DNA of 64,000 bases, from positions 536,723-600,722 of the forward strand of contig LUZY01000013.1 of assembly GCA_001603805.1 (NCBI GenBank), read 5' to 3'. Within the stretch, counting starts at the first letter, position 1, and every line of letters starts with the position of its first letter. Of this stretch, positions 39,365 through 48,558 are shown piece after piece. The notes beneath the pieces were generated by a model. That model was not told the DNA's origin and searched no databases. It was given only the letters and a program-made list of their open reading frames with translations. The stretch is from Deferribacterales bacterium Deferri_01 (GTDB taxonomy: Bacteria; Chrysiogenota; Deferribacteres; Deferribacterales; Geovibrionaceae). Both the position numbers and the translations under genes were made by a program.

Positions 39365-40327
39365 ATGCAGGACTTTTTTAACTTTCAGGATATTCAGGAA
39401 GAATATGATGTTGTGATTCTGGGCGCCGGACCGGCTGGACTTACCGCTGCGATGTATGCTGCCCGTGACAATCTTAAAACCCTTGTGCTTGAAAAGCAGT
39501 TTCCCGGCGGGCAGGTTGCCACCACAGAATTTGTGGAGAATTATCCGGGATTTCCCGAAGGCTTAATGGGTGCAGACTTAAGTGAAAAAATGTATGCACA
39601 TGCCGAAAAATTCGGCGTTGTTATACGTGCTGCAGAATGTCAGAATATTGAAGTCAAAGGCGACTACAAATACCTCACCATAAAAAACCTGCCCTTCCAG
39701 CTCAAGGCTAAGGCACTGATACTCTGTCTGGGCGCTCACTGGAAAAGGCTTGATGTACCCGGAGAAAACAAATTTTTCGGACGTGGAGTATCCTTCTGCG
39801 CCACCTGTGACGGTTCTTTCTATAAAGACAGAGAAATAGCAGTTATCGGCGGCGGCGACTCCGCAGTGGAAGAAGGACTTTACCTGACCAAATTTGCCAG
39901 CAAAGTTACAATTATTCACCGCAGGGATAAACTCCGTGCCGCAAAAATATATCAGGACAGGGCACTTAAGCATGAAAAAATGAATTTCATATGGGATACT
40001 GTTGTAACTGCTGTAAACGGTGACCAGAAAGTTAGCTCCATATCCCTGAAAAATGTCAAAACCGGTGAGGAATCCGAGCTTGAGATAGCCGGAATCTTTG
40101 TTTTTATCGGGCAGACTGCTGATACTGAGCTTGTTAAAGACCTTATCAAACTTGATGAAAGCGGCTTTATAGTAGCTGATGAAACAACAGAAACAAATAT
40201 TCCGGGGATATTCGCAGCTGGCGATGTCCGCTGGAAACCCTTAAGGCAGATAACAACAGCAGTCGCCGACGGCACTGTCGCCGCTAAGGCAGCCGGAAAA
40301 TATATCGGCGAAGTTTTTGAACAATAA
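39365..40327 (+). CDS. trxB: Thioredoxin reductase
   Basis: NADPH-dependent flavoenzyme that reduces thioredoxin. The 320-residue protein has the FAD-binding [15 protein letters not shown], the redox-active CATC at 145-148, the NAD(P) site [13 protein letters not shown] and the C-terminal FAD motif GIFAAGDVR. The start codon follows the preceding stop with no gap. Its thioredoxin partner is not next to it; the adjacent thioredoxin-fold protein lacks cysteines. Confidence 0.95.
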   Translation: MQDFFNFQDIQEEYDVVILGAGPAGLTAAMYAARDNLKTLVLEKQFPGGQVATTEFVENYPGFPEGLMGADLSEKMYAHAEKFGVVIRAAECQNIEVKGDYKYLTIKNLPFQLKAKALILCLGAHWKRLDVPGENKFFGRGVSFCATCDGSFYKDREIAVIGGGDSAVEEGLYLTKFASKVTIIHRRDKLRAAKIYQDRALKHEKMNFIWDTVVTAVNGDQKVSSISLKNVKTGEESELEIAGIFVFIGQTADTELVKDLIKLDESGFIVADETTETNIPGIFAAGDVRWKPLRQITTAVADGTVAAKAAGKYIGEVFEQ

Positions 40328-40346
40328 ATTTTTACGGAGTTTTTTC

Positions 40347-40730
40347 ATGAAAAAGGTTCTTCTTGTTTTCATTGCGGTTTTGTTTTTGGCTAATTTATCT
40401 TACGCACAAACCAAGGTAAGCAGAATAATTATGAGTACAGGCATTGAAAACAAAGAACCAGTGGATAATCTCAGTTCTATAACCACTGGCACAGAGACAA
40501 TTTACTGCTTCACCGAAATCCAGACTGATGAATATCCAACAGAAGTCACACACATCTGGATTCATGAGAAAAATATTGAAGCAGAAGTTAAGCTTTTTGT
40601 CGGCTCTCCTAAATGGAGAACATACAGCTCAAAAACCATACTCCCCGGCAAAACCGGACAGTGGAAAGTGGAAATATATGCCCAGAGCGGTCAGCTTATA
40701 GATTCTGTGGACTTCACTGTTAATGAGTAA
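40347..40730 (+). CDS. Secreted DUF2914 family protein
   Basis: A 127-residue protein with a cleavable signal peptide (MKKVLLVFIAVLFLANLSYA) and a single DUF2914 domain: RIIMSTGIENKEPVDNLSSI, IYCFTEIQTDEYPTEVTHIW, WRTYSSKTILPGKTGQWKVE. The domain function is unknown; members are envelope proteins of many anaerobes. I use the ATG at 40347, which has ACGGAG before it and gives a clean signal peptide. It overlaps rsmI by 8 bp. Confidence 0.87.
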   Translation: MKKVLLVFIAVLFLANLSYAQTKVSRIIMSTGIENKEPVDNLSSITTGTETIYCFTEIQTDEYPTEVTHIWIHEKNIEAEVKLFVGSPKWRTYSSKTILPGKTGQWKVEIYAQSGQLIDSVDFTVNE

Positions 40731-41544
40731 AACCCCGCTTCTCAGTTTTGTTCCCACCCCTGTGGGCAATCTGGGCGATATAACTCTACGGGCTGTCGAA
40801 ACTCTGCGGAGTGCGGATATTGTATTCGCAGAGGACACAAGGACAGCCTTAAAACTCCTCAGCCATCTCGAAATCAAAGTCAGAGTCGAGTCTTTCCATA
40901 AAGATAACGAGAAAAAAAATATCGGCAGAATCATGGAACTCCTTGAAGAAGGAAAAAAGCTCGCAGTAATCAGTGAGGCGGGCTCACCGTGCATCTCTGA
41001 TCCAGGTATGTATTTGTCAGCAGCGCTGCGTGAGGCAAGCGTAACTTTTGAAGCCCTGCCCGGAGCAACGGCTTTTGTTCCTGCACTCACACTTTCCGGT
41101 TTTGACACTTCCGACTTTTATTTTCACGGTTTTCTCCCACACAAAGCATCAGAGAAAAAAAGCGAAATAGAAAAGCTTAAGAAATTAAGCACTCTTATAG
41201 TGTTCTACGAATCACCTCACAGAGTTACAGAAACCCTCAAACTGCTCTTGGAAAGTTTCCCGTCTCCAATATCAGTGAGCAGAGAAATAAGCAAGATTCA
41301 CGAAGAAACTCTGATGATATGCAATGAGGACGACATAAACGCCCTCACATTAAAAGGTGAGTTTGTTCTTGTGGTGAACAACCGCAAAGGATCGGAACCG
41401 GAAGAGAAAGAAGATTTCAGAGAGCTGGCGGAAACACTGATAAAAGAGGGAATTTCCGCCAAAGACTGCCTGATTGTTCTTAAAGCGATGGGAATTAAAA
41501 GAAACGCTGCTTACTCAGCTATTAATGAAATTATAAACGGCTGA
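40723..41544 (+). CDS. rsmI: 16S rRNA (cytidine1402-2'-O)-methyltransferase
   Basis: Methylates the ribose of C1402 in the ribosomal P site. The 273-residue tetrapyrrole-methylase-fold protein shows FVPTPVGNLGDITLRAVE, AEDTRTALKLL, the SAM-binding SEAGSPCISDPG and FYESPHRVTETL, all characteristic. It ends the long plus-strand operon and overlaps the convergent PH-like gene by 30 bp. Confidence 0.95.
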   Translation: MSKTPLLSFVPTPVGNLGDITLRAVETLRSADIVFAEDTRTALKLLSHLEIKVRVESFHKDNEKKNIGRIMELLEEGKKLAVISEAGSPCISDPGMYLSAALREASVTFEALPGATAFVPALTLSGFDTSDFYFHGFLPHKASEKKSEIEKLKKLSTLIVFYESPHRVTETLKLLLESFPSPISVSREISKIHEETLMICNEDDINALTLKGEFVLVVNNRKGSEPEEKEDFRELAETLIKEGISAKDCLIVLKAMGIKRNAAYSAINEIING

Positions 41545-42036
41545 TCCGATAAGAAAAATGTTCAGAACAACAAGCAGAACCATGAATGTTATCTGCTTTT
41601 TTCTTATGAGCTTGTTATCCAGCTTAGCTATATTTCCCTGCAATTCAGCATTTACATTTGATTTAACATAATCGGTAAAATCTTCAAAATTTTTGAAATA
41701 TGAAGAGACAAAAACAAATCTCTCAGCATCGGACAAAATCAAAATAGCCCGCATTTTCAGCAATATAACGCCTATCTCTTCAAGAGCGGTGAGCCTTATC
41801 TTTTTTTTGCCGAAAACAGTGTAAAGGCGCACTTCGTCCCCTTCCACTTCAAGTCTGCGGAAATAGAGCGAAATAAAATTAAACAATGTAAAGCCCATAA
41901 CAATCGCAGCTATAAGCCATTTTGCACCGTTCATACCTGTGAAGGCATGCGACACGGAGAAAAAAACAGATGAAACTACAAGAAGAAAAGAAAGAATCAT
42001 GGCAGATGTGCCGACTCTATAAACCGTCAATTTCAA
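41515..42036 (-). CDS. Membrane protein with PH-like domain, unknown function
   Basis: A 173-residue protein with two N-terminal membrane helices (about 11-31 and 38-58), a soluble middle part rich in short beta strands (YFRRLEVEGDEVRLYTVFGK, then KIRLTALEEIGVILL) that resembles bacterial PH domains, and one C-terminal membrane helix (about 150-170). The PH assignment is tentative. It overlaps the TPR lipoprotein gene by 20 bp, so the two are probably cotranslated, and its end is convergent with rsmI. Confidence 0.7.
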   Translation of the reverse strand: MKLTVYRVGTSAMILSFLLVVSSVFFSVSHAFTGMNGAKWLIAAIVMGFTLFNFISLYFRRLEVEGDEVRLYTVFGKKKIRLTALEEIGVILLKMRAILILSDAERFVFVSSYFKNFEDFTDYVKSNVNAELQGNIAKLDNKLIRKKQITFMVLLVVLNIFLIGSAVYNFINS

Positions 42037-44812
42037 GCTCCAGCGGGAGTTTCAGCAGAAAATTGCCATTCTTTGCCTCAAGCTCTCCCATTTCGTTGTA
42101 AACCATGCGGATATTATCACTTTTAAGCGCAACCATCAACCTTATAGCTGCCCCTCTGAAATCATCAGGGTATTTTCTCATGTAGCTTTCGATATGATCC
42201 AGAAGTCGTTGATCGTGATAATTCAGCAGGAAGTACAGCATCTTATAGTAATCAAAATACCTGTCCTGATACCCCAGATTTTCAAGGGCAGAAAATGAGG
42301 CTTCGGCGTTCACAAAGTCCTCAAGCCAGATAAAGTAGTACAGCGAAGCCTTATAAAGTTCAGGATACCTGAAATCCAGATTATTCAGACGCTGTAAGTA
42401 GTAAAGCGCACGTCTGCTGTCCCCCATATACACCTGATAATAAAAAAGTTCCTTCAGGATCACGTTGTCGTTTATGTAGTTGTCACTGTCAACACCGGAA
42501 AGCTGTTTAAATTTTTTCACCTGCAAATATGCCCGCATGAACTTATAGAACCTGTCTGTTATCAGATCAGGATTCTGCGCAGGTTCCTTGTTTTCAAACA
42601 TAGCGAGGAGATCACGGAGGCTTGCGCCTCTGAAAATTTTATCACTCCGAAGAACCTCAAGCCTGTCGAACCCCTGCCCGCTTAAATATTCGGAAAGCGA
42701 AAGAAGTGCCTTAAGAAAACCGTCTTCCGGTTTTTGCTTGCCAATATCTTCTATCACGCCTCTGTAGTCGCCAACACCCATATCAGCAAGGTATTTGGTG
42801 TAATAGATAATGTTCGGAACTTTTTCACGGTCGTCCCGAACATCTGCCGCTCTGTCACGCACAAGGTTGTATTCCTGGTAGGCTCCGTTTTCGTCTCCTT
42901 TATCTTTAAGAACAACAGCCTTTGCCAGATAAGCAGGAAAGTTGTACCTGTTTTGCATTATTGAATTATCAAAGAACTTTTCAGCAAGATCAGGTCTGCC
43001 TACAGCAAGATTTACAAGCCCCATGTTGTACAAAGTGTAAGGGTTATTGCCTAGGAGTTCATTTGCCTGCTGAAACTCACGCATGGCGTCCTGATAGGCA
43101 TAGGCAAGAAACAGGGTAACACCCTTATTATTATGAGCTATACCTTCCGAGAAGCGGACAGATTTCTGAAGCTCTTCAAGAGCAAGGAGTTTGTCATTCT
43201 GTTGGAGGAGCTTATAACCGAGAGCGACAAAATTCAGCATCTCATCAGGTTCAATAAGCAGCGGATAAAGCACTGTTGAAAGAATATCCTCAAAGTTACC
43301 GTCGAACCTGTACGAAAAATTCATATCGTCAAGGACAGGATCAAGATGTACGGCAATTTCAGGGTGTCTGCTTATTCTTAAGTTCCTTGTAAGAGCGTCA
43401 TTTATATGAACCTTAAGATCTGTAATCTTCTTGGTGTTCCATAGATTCACTGTTTTATACCAGAAATACTCCGGTTTGAATTCGTCTATAAGATCAACAA
43501 CTTTCACTGCATCATCATAGTTACGGTACTTCATCATGATATAGGCACGGTAAACGTAGTAGTCATTATCCGTCTCAGGCGGAACACGATCCAGAAGCTT
43601 CTGAGCAGGGAGCATGCTTCCTTTGTAGATATTGTACATGGCATCAGCGAGTTCCACATATGGAGACCGCCCGCGGGAAGCAATAAGCCTGCGCACTTCC
43701 TCTCCCTTGTTTTCATATATAAGAGAATGTTTTGCATACATATACATCAGGGCGTCATCATTTATCTCCCTGAAGCCCTTAAATATAAGTCCGCCAGCCT
43801 GTCTGTAATCGCCTTGGGCAAGCAGAATATTGTAATCTGTTAAGTAGTAAGCGGTTTCTTTAGGATATTCGGCAAGCAGTCCTGTCATAACATCATGGGC
43901 AGTGTTAAGTGAACCGCTTCTGAAAAGAGCCAGTGCGTATCTGTGCCTGTAATCTCTGTCTTTATTGAGATCCGTGAGTTTTTTAAGCACTGACGCCTCT
44001 TCGGCGTAGCTTTTAAGCATGTTGTAATCTCTGGCGAGAAGTTCAAACACTTCTTCAGTTTCCCTGAATTTTTCTGCCAGAAGGAGATTGGTAATGGATG
44101 TAAGGTAATCTCCTGTTCTGTAATAGGCAGTGCCAAGATTGAAATAATCAGTGTAGTTTTTATATTCAAGACCTTCTATTATCTTTATACCGCTCTCAAA
44201 TTCACCGATACTGAGCAGGAAATAAGCGTAATTGGACATTACAAATCGGGATTTCCCGTCTTTTTTGAGAGCTTCCTCATAAAGCACCGTGGCACGGGCT
44301 GTTTCACCCTTTCGCAGATAGATATTAGCCATATTTACAAGAAGTTTGCCGGATGCTCTGTCTTTGAGGAGTTCAGCCATATAAAGCTCTGCCTCGTCCA
44401 GCTTGCCGGTTTGAAGCAGAACAACAGCAAGGTTTATATAGCCTTCGGTAAATTTTGGATCTTCTTCAACGGATTTGCGGAAATACTCTTCACTTTTATC
44501 AATGTCACCAAGAAGATAATAGCTCACACCCATATTATAGAACGCAACGGAACGGTTAACCCGGAGTCCTTCCTCGTACTTTCTTATGGCGTCCTCAAAA
44601 TTACCCTGCAAAAAGAGGTTATTACCTTCCTCTATGCCCTGATCCTGTTCCGCTACGGCTACACCGGATATAGGCTGACTGTCTGTGTAGTTATCCTCAA
44701 TCAGCTTTATCCGCTCCTCCTCGGAGCAGGATGCCAGAACAAAAACAAGGAAAAGAAATAATCCCGCAAGGTACGGACTGTAAAGCTTTAATACTGTTCT
44801 TGCCGCACTTAT
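42017..44812 (-). CDS. Large TPR-repeat lipoprotein with non-standard start
   Basis: A very long tetratricopeptide-repeat protein. Repeats such as AFYNMGVSYYLLGDIDKSEE, EGYINLAVVLLQTGKLDEAE and LYNMGLVNLAVGRPDLAEKF run through most of it, so it is likely an outer-envelope scaffold. An ordinary start (TTG at 44611) leaves 864 residues but begins in mid-repeat without a signal. The same frame stays open upstream to a stop at 44828-44830 and encodes a textbook lipoprotein signal ending VLASC at 44726-44728. No ATG, GTG or TTG exists there; the best candidate is ATA at 44810-44812 with GGGAAG 5 bp before it, giving 931 residues. I report the extended form; a sequencing error is the main alternative. 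It overlaps the PH-like gene downstream. Confidence 0.78.
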   Translation of the reverse strand: MSAARTVLKLYSPYLAGLFLFLVFVLASCSEEERIKLIEDNYTDSQPISGVAVAEQDQGIEEGNNLFLQGNFEDAIRKYEEGLRVNRSVAFYNMGVSYYLLGDIDKSEEYFRKSVEEDPKFTEGYINLAVVLLQTGKLDEAELYMAELLKDRASGKLLVNMANIYLRKGETARATVLYEEALKKDGKSRFVMSNYAYFLLSIGEFESGIKIIEGLEYKNYTDYFNLGTAYYRTGDYLTSITNLLLAEKFRETEEVFELLARDYNMLKSYAEEASVLKKLTDLNKDRDYRHRYALALFRSGSLNTAHDVMTGLLAEYPKETAYYLTDYNILLAQGDYRQAGGLIFKGFREINDDALMYMYAKHSLIYENKGEEVRRLIASRGRSPYVELADAMYNIYKGSMLPAQKLLDRVPPETDNDYYVYRAYIMMKYRNYDDAVKVVDLIDEFKPEYFWYKTVNLWNTKKITDLKVHINDALTRNLRISRHPEIAVHLDPVLDDMNFSYRFDGNFEDILSTVLYPLLIEPDEMLNFVALGYKLLQQNDKLLALEELQKSVRFSEGIAHNNKGVTLFLAYAYQDAMREFQQANELLGNNPYTLYNMGLVNLAVGRPDLAEKFFDNSIMQNRYNFPAYLAKAVVLKDKGDENGAYQEYNLVRDRAADVRDDREKVPNIIYYTKYLADMGVGDYRGVIEDIGKQKPEDGFLKALLSLSEYLSGQGFDRLEVLRSDKIFRGASLRDLLAMFENKEPAQNPDLITDRFYKFMRAYLQVKKFKQLSGVDSDNYINDNVILKELFYYQVYMGDSRRALYYLQRLNNLDFRYPELYKASLYYFIWLEDFVNAEASFSALENLGYQDRYFDYYKMLYFLLNYHDQRLLDHIESYMRKYPDDFRGAAIRLMVALKSDNIRMVYNEMGELEAKNGNFLLKLPLELEIDGL

Positions 44813-44829
44813 ATCAGCTTCCCGTAATT

Positions 44830-45069
44830 ACATATTCACACCAAATTTACACTTATGGCGCTGTCATTAGAATCGTCTGTTTTTTCTAAATATTAATACT
44901 TTTTTGTTTAAAAAAGACTTTTACAGACTGATCCGCTTTTAAATTTTATGCAACATTAATCTTGAACCATACTTTCGTGCATGTTATCTTTAAATATACA
45001 TATTTCATATATCAATGATATAAGCATGAATTTATTCCAGTATAAATAATCAATTGACAGGAGAAGATA
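44830..45069. other. Divergent intergenic region with promoter candidate for the ABC transporter
   Basis: About 240 bp, AT-rich, no frame longer than 15 codons. On the plus strand TTGAAC (44962-44967), a 17 bp spacer and TATCTT (44985-44990) make a reasonable sigma-70 promoter about 73 bp before the start codon at 45070. The leader then has GGAG (45060-45063). I see no clear operator or riboswitch. The leader side facing the TPR gene holds its presumed promoter, which I could not define. Confidence 0.4.
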
Positions 45070-45834
45070 ATGAAAAAACTAACAACATTGATCATTACAG
45101 GACTCATAATTTTCACATCCTCATTCGCTTTTGCGGAAGGTCTTGATGATGTGAAGAAAAAAGGAGAGCTTTCTTTTTCTCTCACAGGACAGTACCCGCC
45201 TTTCAATTTTGTTAACGAAAAAAACACGGTAACAGGATTTGACGTTGAAATAGGGATGGAAGTTGCAAAAAGACTCGGAGTAAAGGGAAAAGCTGTCACA
45301 ACTGCATGGGATGGAATAATAGCCGGTCTCATAGCTTCTAAATATGACCTGATATGCGGAAGCATGGCTATCACAGAACAGAGGCTCAAATCAATCGATT
45401 TTTCTGACCCCTACTACAGAAGCGGGGCACAGATATTCACAAAAAACAGTTCAAAAATTAAGTCAGCTCTTGATCTCAGAGGCAAAAAAATAGGTGTGAC
45501 ACTCGGCACAACCTTTGAGCAGTGGGTTCGTGAAAACATTAAGGATGCCGAAATCAAGACCTACAAAGGCGTGCCTGATATGATACTTGAAACAGCTACA
45601 GGCAGAATTGATGCCTTCATTACAGATAAAATTGTAGGCGCTATGGCTATTAAAGAGAAATTTGCCCCGCTTAAACTTGTCGGCGACCTGCTCTATGAGG
45701 AGAGGATGGGCATAGCACTCCGCAAAGGCAATCCAGAACTCAGAGAAGCCATAAACAAAGCGCTGACAGATATGAAAAATGACGGCACTTATGAAAAAAT
45801 AAGCATGAAATGGCTGGGCATCGATGTCAGATAA
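45070..45834 (+). CDS. Polar amino acid ABC transporter, periplasmic binding protein
   Basis: Family 3 solute-binding protein that delivers an amino acid to the adjacent permease. The 254-residue protein has a signal peptide cut after about 22 residues (TSSFAFA), the ligand-fold segments GQYPPFNFVNEKNTVTGFDV, WDGIIAGLIASKYDLI and the IDFSDPYYRSG motif of this family. A likely ligand is glutamine, cystine, arginine or a similar polar amino acid; sequence does not decide. It is first in a three-gene operon. Confidence 0.94.
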   Translation: MKKLTTLIITGLIIFTSSFAFAEGLDDVKKKGELSFSLTGQYPPFNFVNEKNTVTGFDVEIGMEVAKRLGVKGKAVTTAWDGIIAGLIASKYDLICGSMAITEQRLKSIDFSDPYYRSGAQIFTKNSSKIKSALDLRGKKIGVTLGTTFEQWVRENIKDAEIKTYKGVPDMILETATGRIDAFITDKIVGAMAIKEKFAPLKLVGDLLYEERMGIALRKGNPELREAINKALTDMKNDGTYEKISMKWLGIDVR

Positions 45835-45863
45835 TATGATGATAGCCGAAGCAGGAGCCGCCT

Positions 45864-46511
45864 ATGCTTGATTGGGGCACGATGGTGCATTACTTTCCCT
45901 TTCTTTTGCAGGGGGCGGTTCTTACGCTTAAGATTTCAATTTTTGCTCTGATTCTGGGGTTCATCTTCGGGATATCGGCAGCGCTTTTCAAGCTTTCAAA
46001 AAACCCTTTACTGAGAGGCGCTGCGGGTTTCTACATCTGGATTGTCCGTTCCACACCTCTTTTGGTTCAGCTTTTTCTCATTTATTTTGGTCTGCCCCAG
46101 CTTGGGATCGACCTTGGCTCTTTCTTTTCCGGTGTTTTGGGGCTTGCTCTCAACACAGGCGCATATAATGCAGAAGCAATACGAGGCGGTATCATTTCAG
46201 TACCCAGCGGACAAATGGAGGCTTCACGCAGTCTGGGGATGTCATCCAAACTTGCCATGCGGAGGATTATTTTGCCGCAGGCTATGCGTATAGCCCTTCC
46301 CTCTCTCGGAAATAATTTTGTCATCCTAATTAAAGATACATCTCTCGTTTCGACAATCACCCTTGTGGAACTCACGCTCACGGCGCAGAGACTTATAGGC
46401 TCAACTTATAAACCGTTTGAGATGTATCTCATGGCGGCTTTCCTTTACGCTATACTGACAACAGCCACAAGCCTTATTCTGGGGCGTGTGGAAAAAAGGA
46501 TGGCTTACTGA
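45864..46511 (+). CDS. Polar amino acid ABC transporter, permease
   Basis: HisM/GlnP-family inner-membrane permease of 215 residues with about five membrane helices, the family's [20 protein letters not shown]-like segment ([19 protein letters not shown]) and the EAA loop [20 protein letters not shown] that contacts the ATPase. A CAGGAG site precedes the ATG by 7 bp. Only one permease is encoded, so it presumably forms a homodimer. Confidence 0.94.
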   Translation: MLDWGTMVHYFPFLLQGAVLTLKISIFALILGFIFGISAALFKLSKNPLLRGAAGFYIWIVRSTPLLVQLFLIYFGLPQLGIDLGSFFSGVLGLALNTGAYNAEAIRGGIISVPSGQMEASRSLGMSSKLAMRRIILPQAMRIALPSLGNNFVILIKDTSLVSTITLVELTLTAQRLIGSTYKPFEMYLMAAFLYAILTTATSLILGRVEKRMAY

Positions 46512-46524
46512 TATGGAGGAACAG

Positions 46525-47298
46525 ATGACAGAACAGCCGATGGTTCAGATGAAGAATCTCCATAAATATTTCGGTGAAAATGAAGTGCTGAAGGGTATAG
46601 ACATAGATGTGGAGAGAAGTGAAGTTGTGGCGGTGATAGGACCCAGCGGTTCAGGGAAAAGCACTCTGCTTCGCTGTGTAAACCGTCTTGAGGAGTCAAC
46701 TGAAGGAGAAATCTATATTGAAGGAATACTGCTCAATAAACAGGGCATGAAACCCAAGGAGTTTCAAAAACACCTCAACAGAATCCGCACAAAGGTTGGA
46801 ATGGTTTTTCAGCAGTTTAACCTCTTTCCGCACATGACAGTTCTGGAAAATGTTATTGAAGCTCCGATTCATGTACTGAAAAAATCCAGAAAAAATGCAG
46901 TGAAATTTGCTGAATCACTCCTTGATAAAGTGGGGATGCTGGAAAAGCGTGATGCATATCCCAAAACCCTTTCAGGGGGTCAGAAACAAAGGGTCGCCAT
47001 AGCCCGTGCCCTGGCAATGGAGCCCGACATAATGCTTTTTGACGAAGCTACTTCAGCCCTTGACCCGGAGCTTGTGGGAGAAGTGCTGAAGGTCATGGAG
47101 GATCTGGCGAAAGAAGGTATGACCATGATAGTGGTAACTCATGAAATGGACTTCGCAAGACGTGTTGCGGACAGGGTGGTCTTCATTGCCGAAGGAAAAA
47201 TAGTTGAGCAGGGAAATCCGGAAAAAATATTCACCGAACCTGCGGAGGAAAGAACAAAGCAATTTCTCGGAACTTTTATAAACGGTTTCGGGTCATAA
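46525..47298 (+). CDS. Polar amino acid ABC transporter, ATP-binding protein
   Basis: GlnQ/HisP-family ATPase. I choose the ATG at 46525 (257 residues, [17 protein letters not shown]), which has GGAGGA 4 bp before it; an ATG at 46513 is possible. Motifs: Walker [10 protein letters not shown] at 39-47, Q-loop [17 protein letters not shown], signature [15 protein letters not shown] and Walker [15 protein letters not shown], then the [15 protein letters not shown] switch. It lies 13 bp after the permease and is followed by a hairpin that probably ends the operon. Confidence 0.95.
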   Translation: MTEQPMVQMKNLHKYFGENEVLKGIDIDVERSEVVAVIGPSGSGKSTLLRCVNRLEESTEGEIYIEGILLNKQGMKPKEFQKHLNRIRTKVGMVFQQFNLFPHMTVLENVIEAPIHVLKKSRKNAVKFAESLLDKVGMLEKRDAYPKTLSGGQKQRVAIARALAMEPDIMLFDEATSALDPELVGEVLKVMEDLAKEGMTMIVVTHEMDFARRVADRVVFIAEGKIVEQGNPEKIFTEPAEERTKQFLGTFINGFGS

Positions 47299-47302
47299 AA
47301 CA

Positions 47303-47337
47303 AAAGGGCAGAAGCGTGCGTCACTTTCTGCCCTTTA
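47303..47337 (+). terminator. Hairpin after the amino acid transporter operon
   Basis: AAAGGGCAGAA (47303-47313) pairs perfectly with TTCTGCCCTTT (47326-47336), an 11 bp stem with a 12 nt loop, starting 4 bp after the stop codon. Only three Ts close the right arm on the plus strand, while the reverse direction has TTTTG, so it may work weakly in both directions. It separates this operon from the convergent RNase H operon. Confidence 0.65.
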
Positions 47338-47436
47338 AACTTCCGCCGGTTTGCTCAATCAGCGGTTATAATAATACTATATGCTCATTATGAAAAAAAT
47401 CAATAGCTATTGAACATGCTGATATTACGGATAAAG

Positions 47437-47841
47437 TTAAGCCGTAATCTTATCATCAATAGCCTTGTTTGCTAATTTATCAGCAAGCTTATTCTGCTCT
47501 CTGGGTACGTGATTAAAAGAAACCTTTAACCCCTGCAAGGTTTTAACAAGCTCAAGGCGTATCTGCGCAAGGGCTTCATTCCTCACCTTATATTCGCCTT
47601 TCATCTGTTTTACAATAAGCTCGGAGTCGAGATAGAAATTTACCTCAGAAGGATTTTTAAGTTTTGCTCTGCGTGCGGCTTCAAGCACCGCCCGGTATTC
47701 GGCTACATTGTTTGTGGCATGTCCCAGATAAAGACAGCCCTCTTCCAGAACTTCATTCTCCGTATTCAGAATAACAAAACCGCAGCCCGCCTCGCCGGGA
47801 TTACCCCTTGAGGCGCCATCGGAAAAGACCTTTAGTATCAT
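47437..47841 (-). CDS. RNase HI-family ribonuclease
   Basis: Single-domain RNase H-fold protein of 134 residues, probably cleaving RNA in RNA-DNA hybrids. The four acidic residues are in place: Asp8 (SDGASRGNPG), Glu48 (NNVAEYRAV), Asp72 (LDSELIVKQM) and Asp121 (NKLADKLANKAID). The basic protrusion of E. coli RNase HI is missing, as in the shorter group often annotated ribonuclease HI family or reverse-transcriptase-like. It follows the zinc-ribbon gene by 3 bp. Confidence 0.92.
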   Translation of the reverse strand: MILKVFSDGASRGNPGEAGCGFVILNTENEVLEEGCLYLGHATNNVAEYRAVLEAARRAKLKNPSEVNFYLDSELIVKQMKGEYKVRNEALAQIRLELVKTLQGLKVSFNHVPREQNKLADKLANKAIDDKITA

Positions 47842-47844
47842 TGA

Positions 47845-48555
47845 TTAATCATCACTGAGCGCATAAAGGAAACGCTGGCAGTTAGGACACTGATGCAGAG
47901 CTTTGCCTTTTTTTACTTCAACATAAAGCTGGGGTGGAACTTTGATATAACAACCTGTGCAGGTTTCTTCGTGGACTCTTACTATGGCGAGATTGTTTCT
48001 GGCGTGTCTTACTCTTTCGTATTTAGAAATAATGGATTTTTTTACAACTGACTGAGCTTCTGCTCTTTTGGTTTTAAGTTCGGTGAGTTCTGTGTTTGCT
48101 TCGGAGTCTTCTTCGCTTTTCTGAGCTTCTTTTTCCTCAAGGCTCGCCTTGAGTTCAGCCTCTTTGGCCTCAAGCTCCTCAACCTTCTGTTTGGATGCGT
48201 TTACACTCTCCTGAAGCTCAAGGATTCGGTATTCGCCTTCGTTCACGTTTTTCTTAAGCACATCAAGCTCTTTCAGAACAGCTTCATATTCCTTGTTATT
48301 TTTAACATTAGGAAGCTTACCCTGCGCTTTATCCAGAAGAGCCTTGTTTTCCGCACATTCCTTAGCAAGCTTGGAAAGAGTTTCAGCATCAGTATCATAT
48401 TTAACTTTTACAGTTGCATATTCACTTTTCACGCTTTCAAATTCGTCCCTTACCTCTTTAAGAAACGCCGGAACCTGTGAAACCTTGGTTTCAAGTTCGG
48501 CAATTCTGTTGTCCAGCTTCTGCAGTTCAATAAGCTGTTCCACTTCTTGGAGCAT
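47845..48555 (-). CDS. Coiled-coil zinc-ribbon protein (C4-type, DUF164-like)
   Basis: A 236-residue protein with a long antiparallel coiled coil at about 1-175 and a C-terminal four-cysteine zinc ribbon (CTGC near 196, CPNC near 224). This is the C4-type zinc-ribbon family (PF02591); members have been proposed as nucleic-acid or ribosome-linked factors. It lies 3 bp from the nif3-like gene and 3 bp from the RNase H gene, an arrangement conserved in several phyla by my recollection. Confidence 0.9.
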   Translation of the reverse strand: MLQEVEQLIELQKLDNRIAELETKVSQVPAFLKEVRDEFESVKSEYATVKVKYDTDAETLSKLAKECAENKALLDKAQGKLPNVKNNKEYEAVLKELDVLKKNVNEGEYRILELQESVNASKQKVEELEAKEAELKASLEEKEAQKSEEDSEANTELTELKTKRAEAQSVVKKSIISKYERVRHARNNLAIVRVHEETCTGCYIKVPPQLYVEVKKGKALHQCPNCQRFLYALSDD

Positions 48556-48558
48556 TGA

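Noticed and set aside
44821-44900. Sigma-54 promoter at TGGCGCTGTCATTAG
   Set aside because: The -24 GG is present but the -12 GC is missing at the right spacing.
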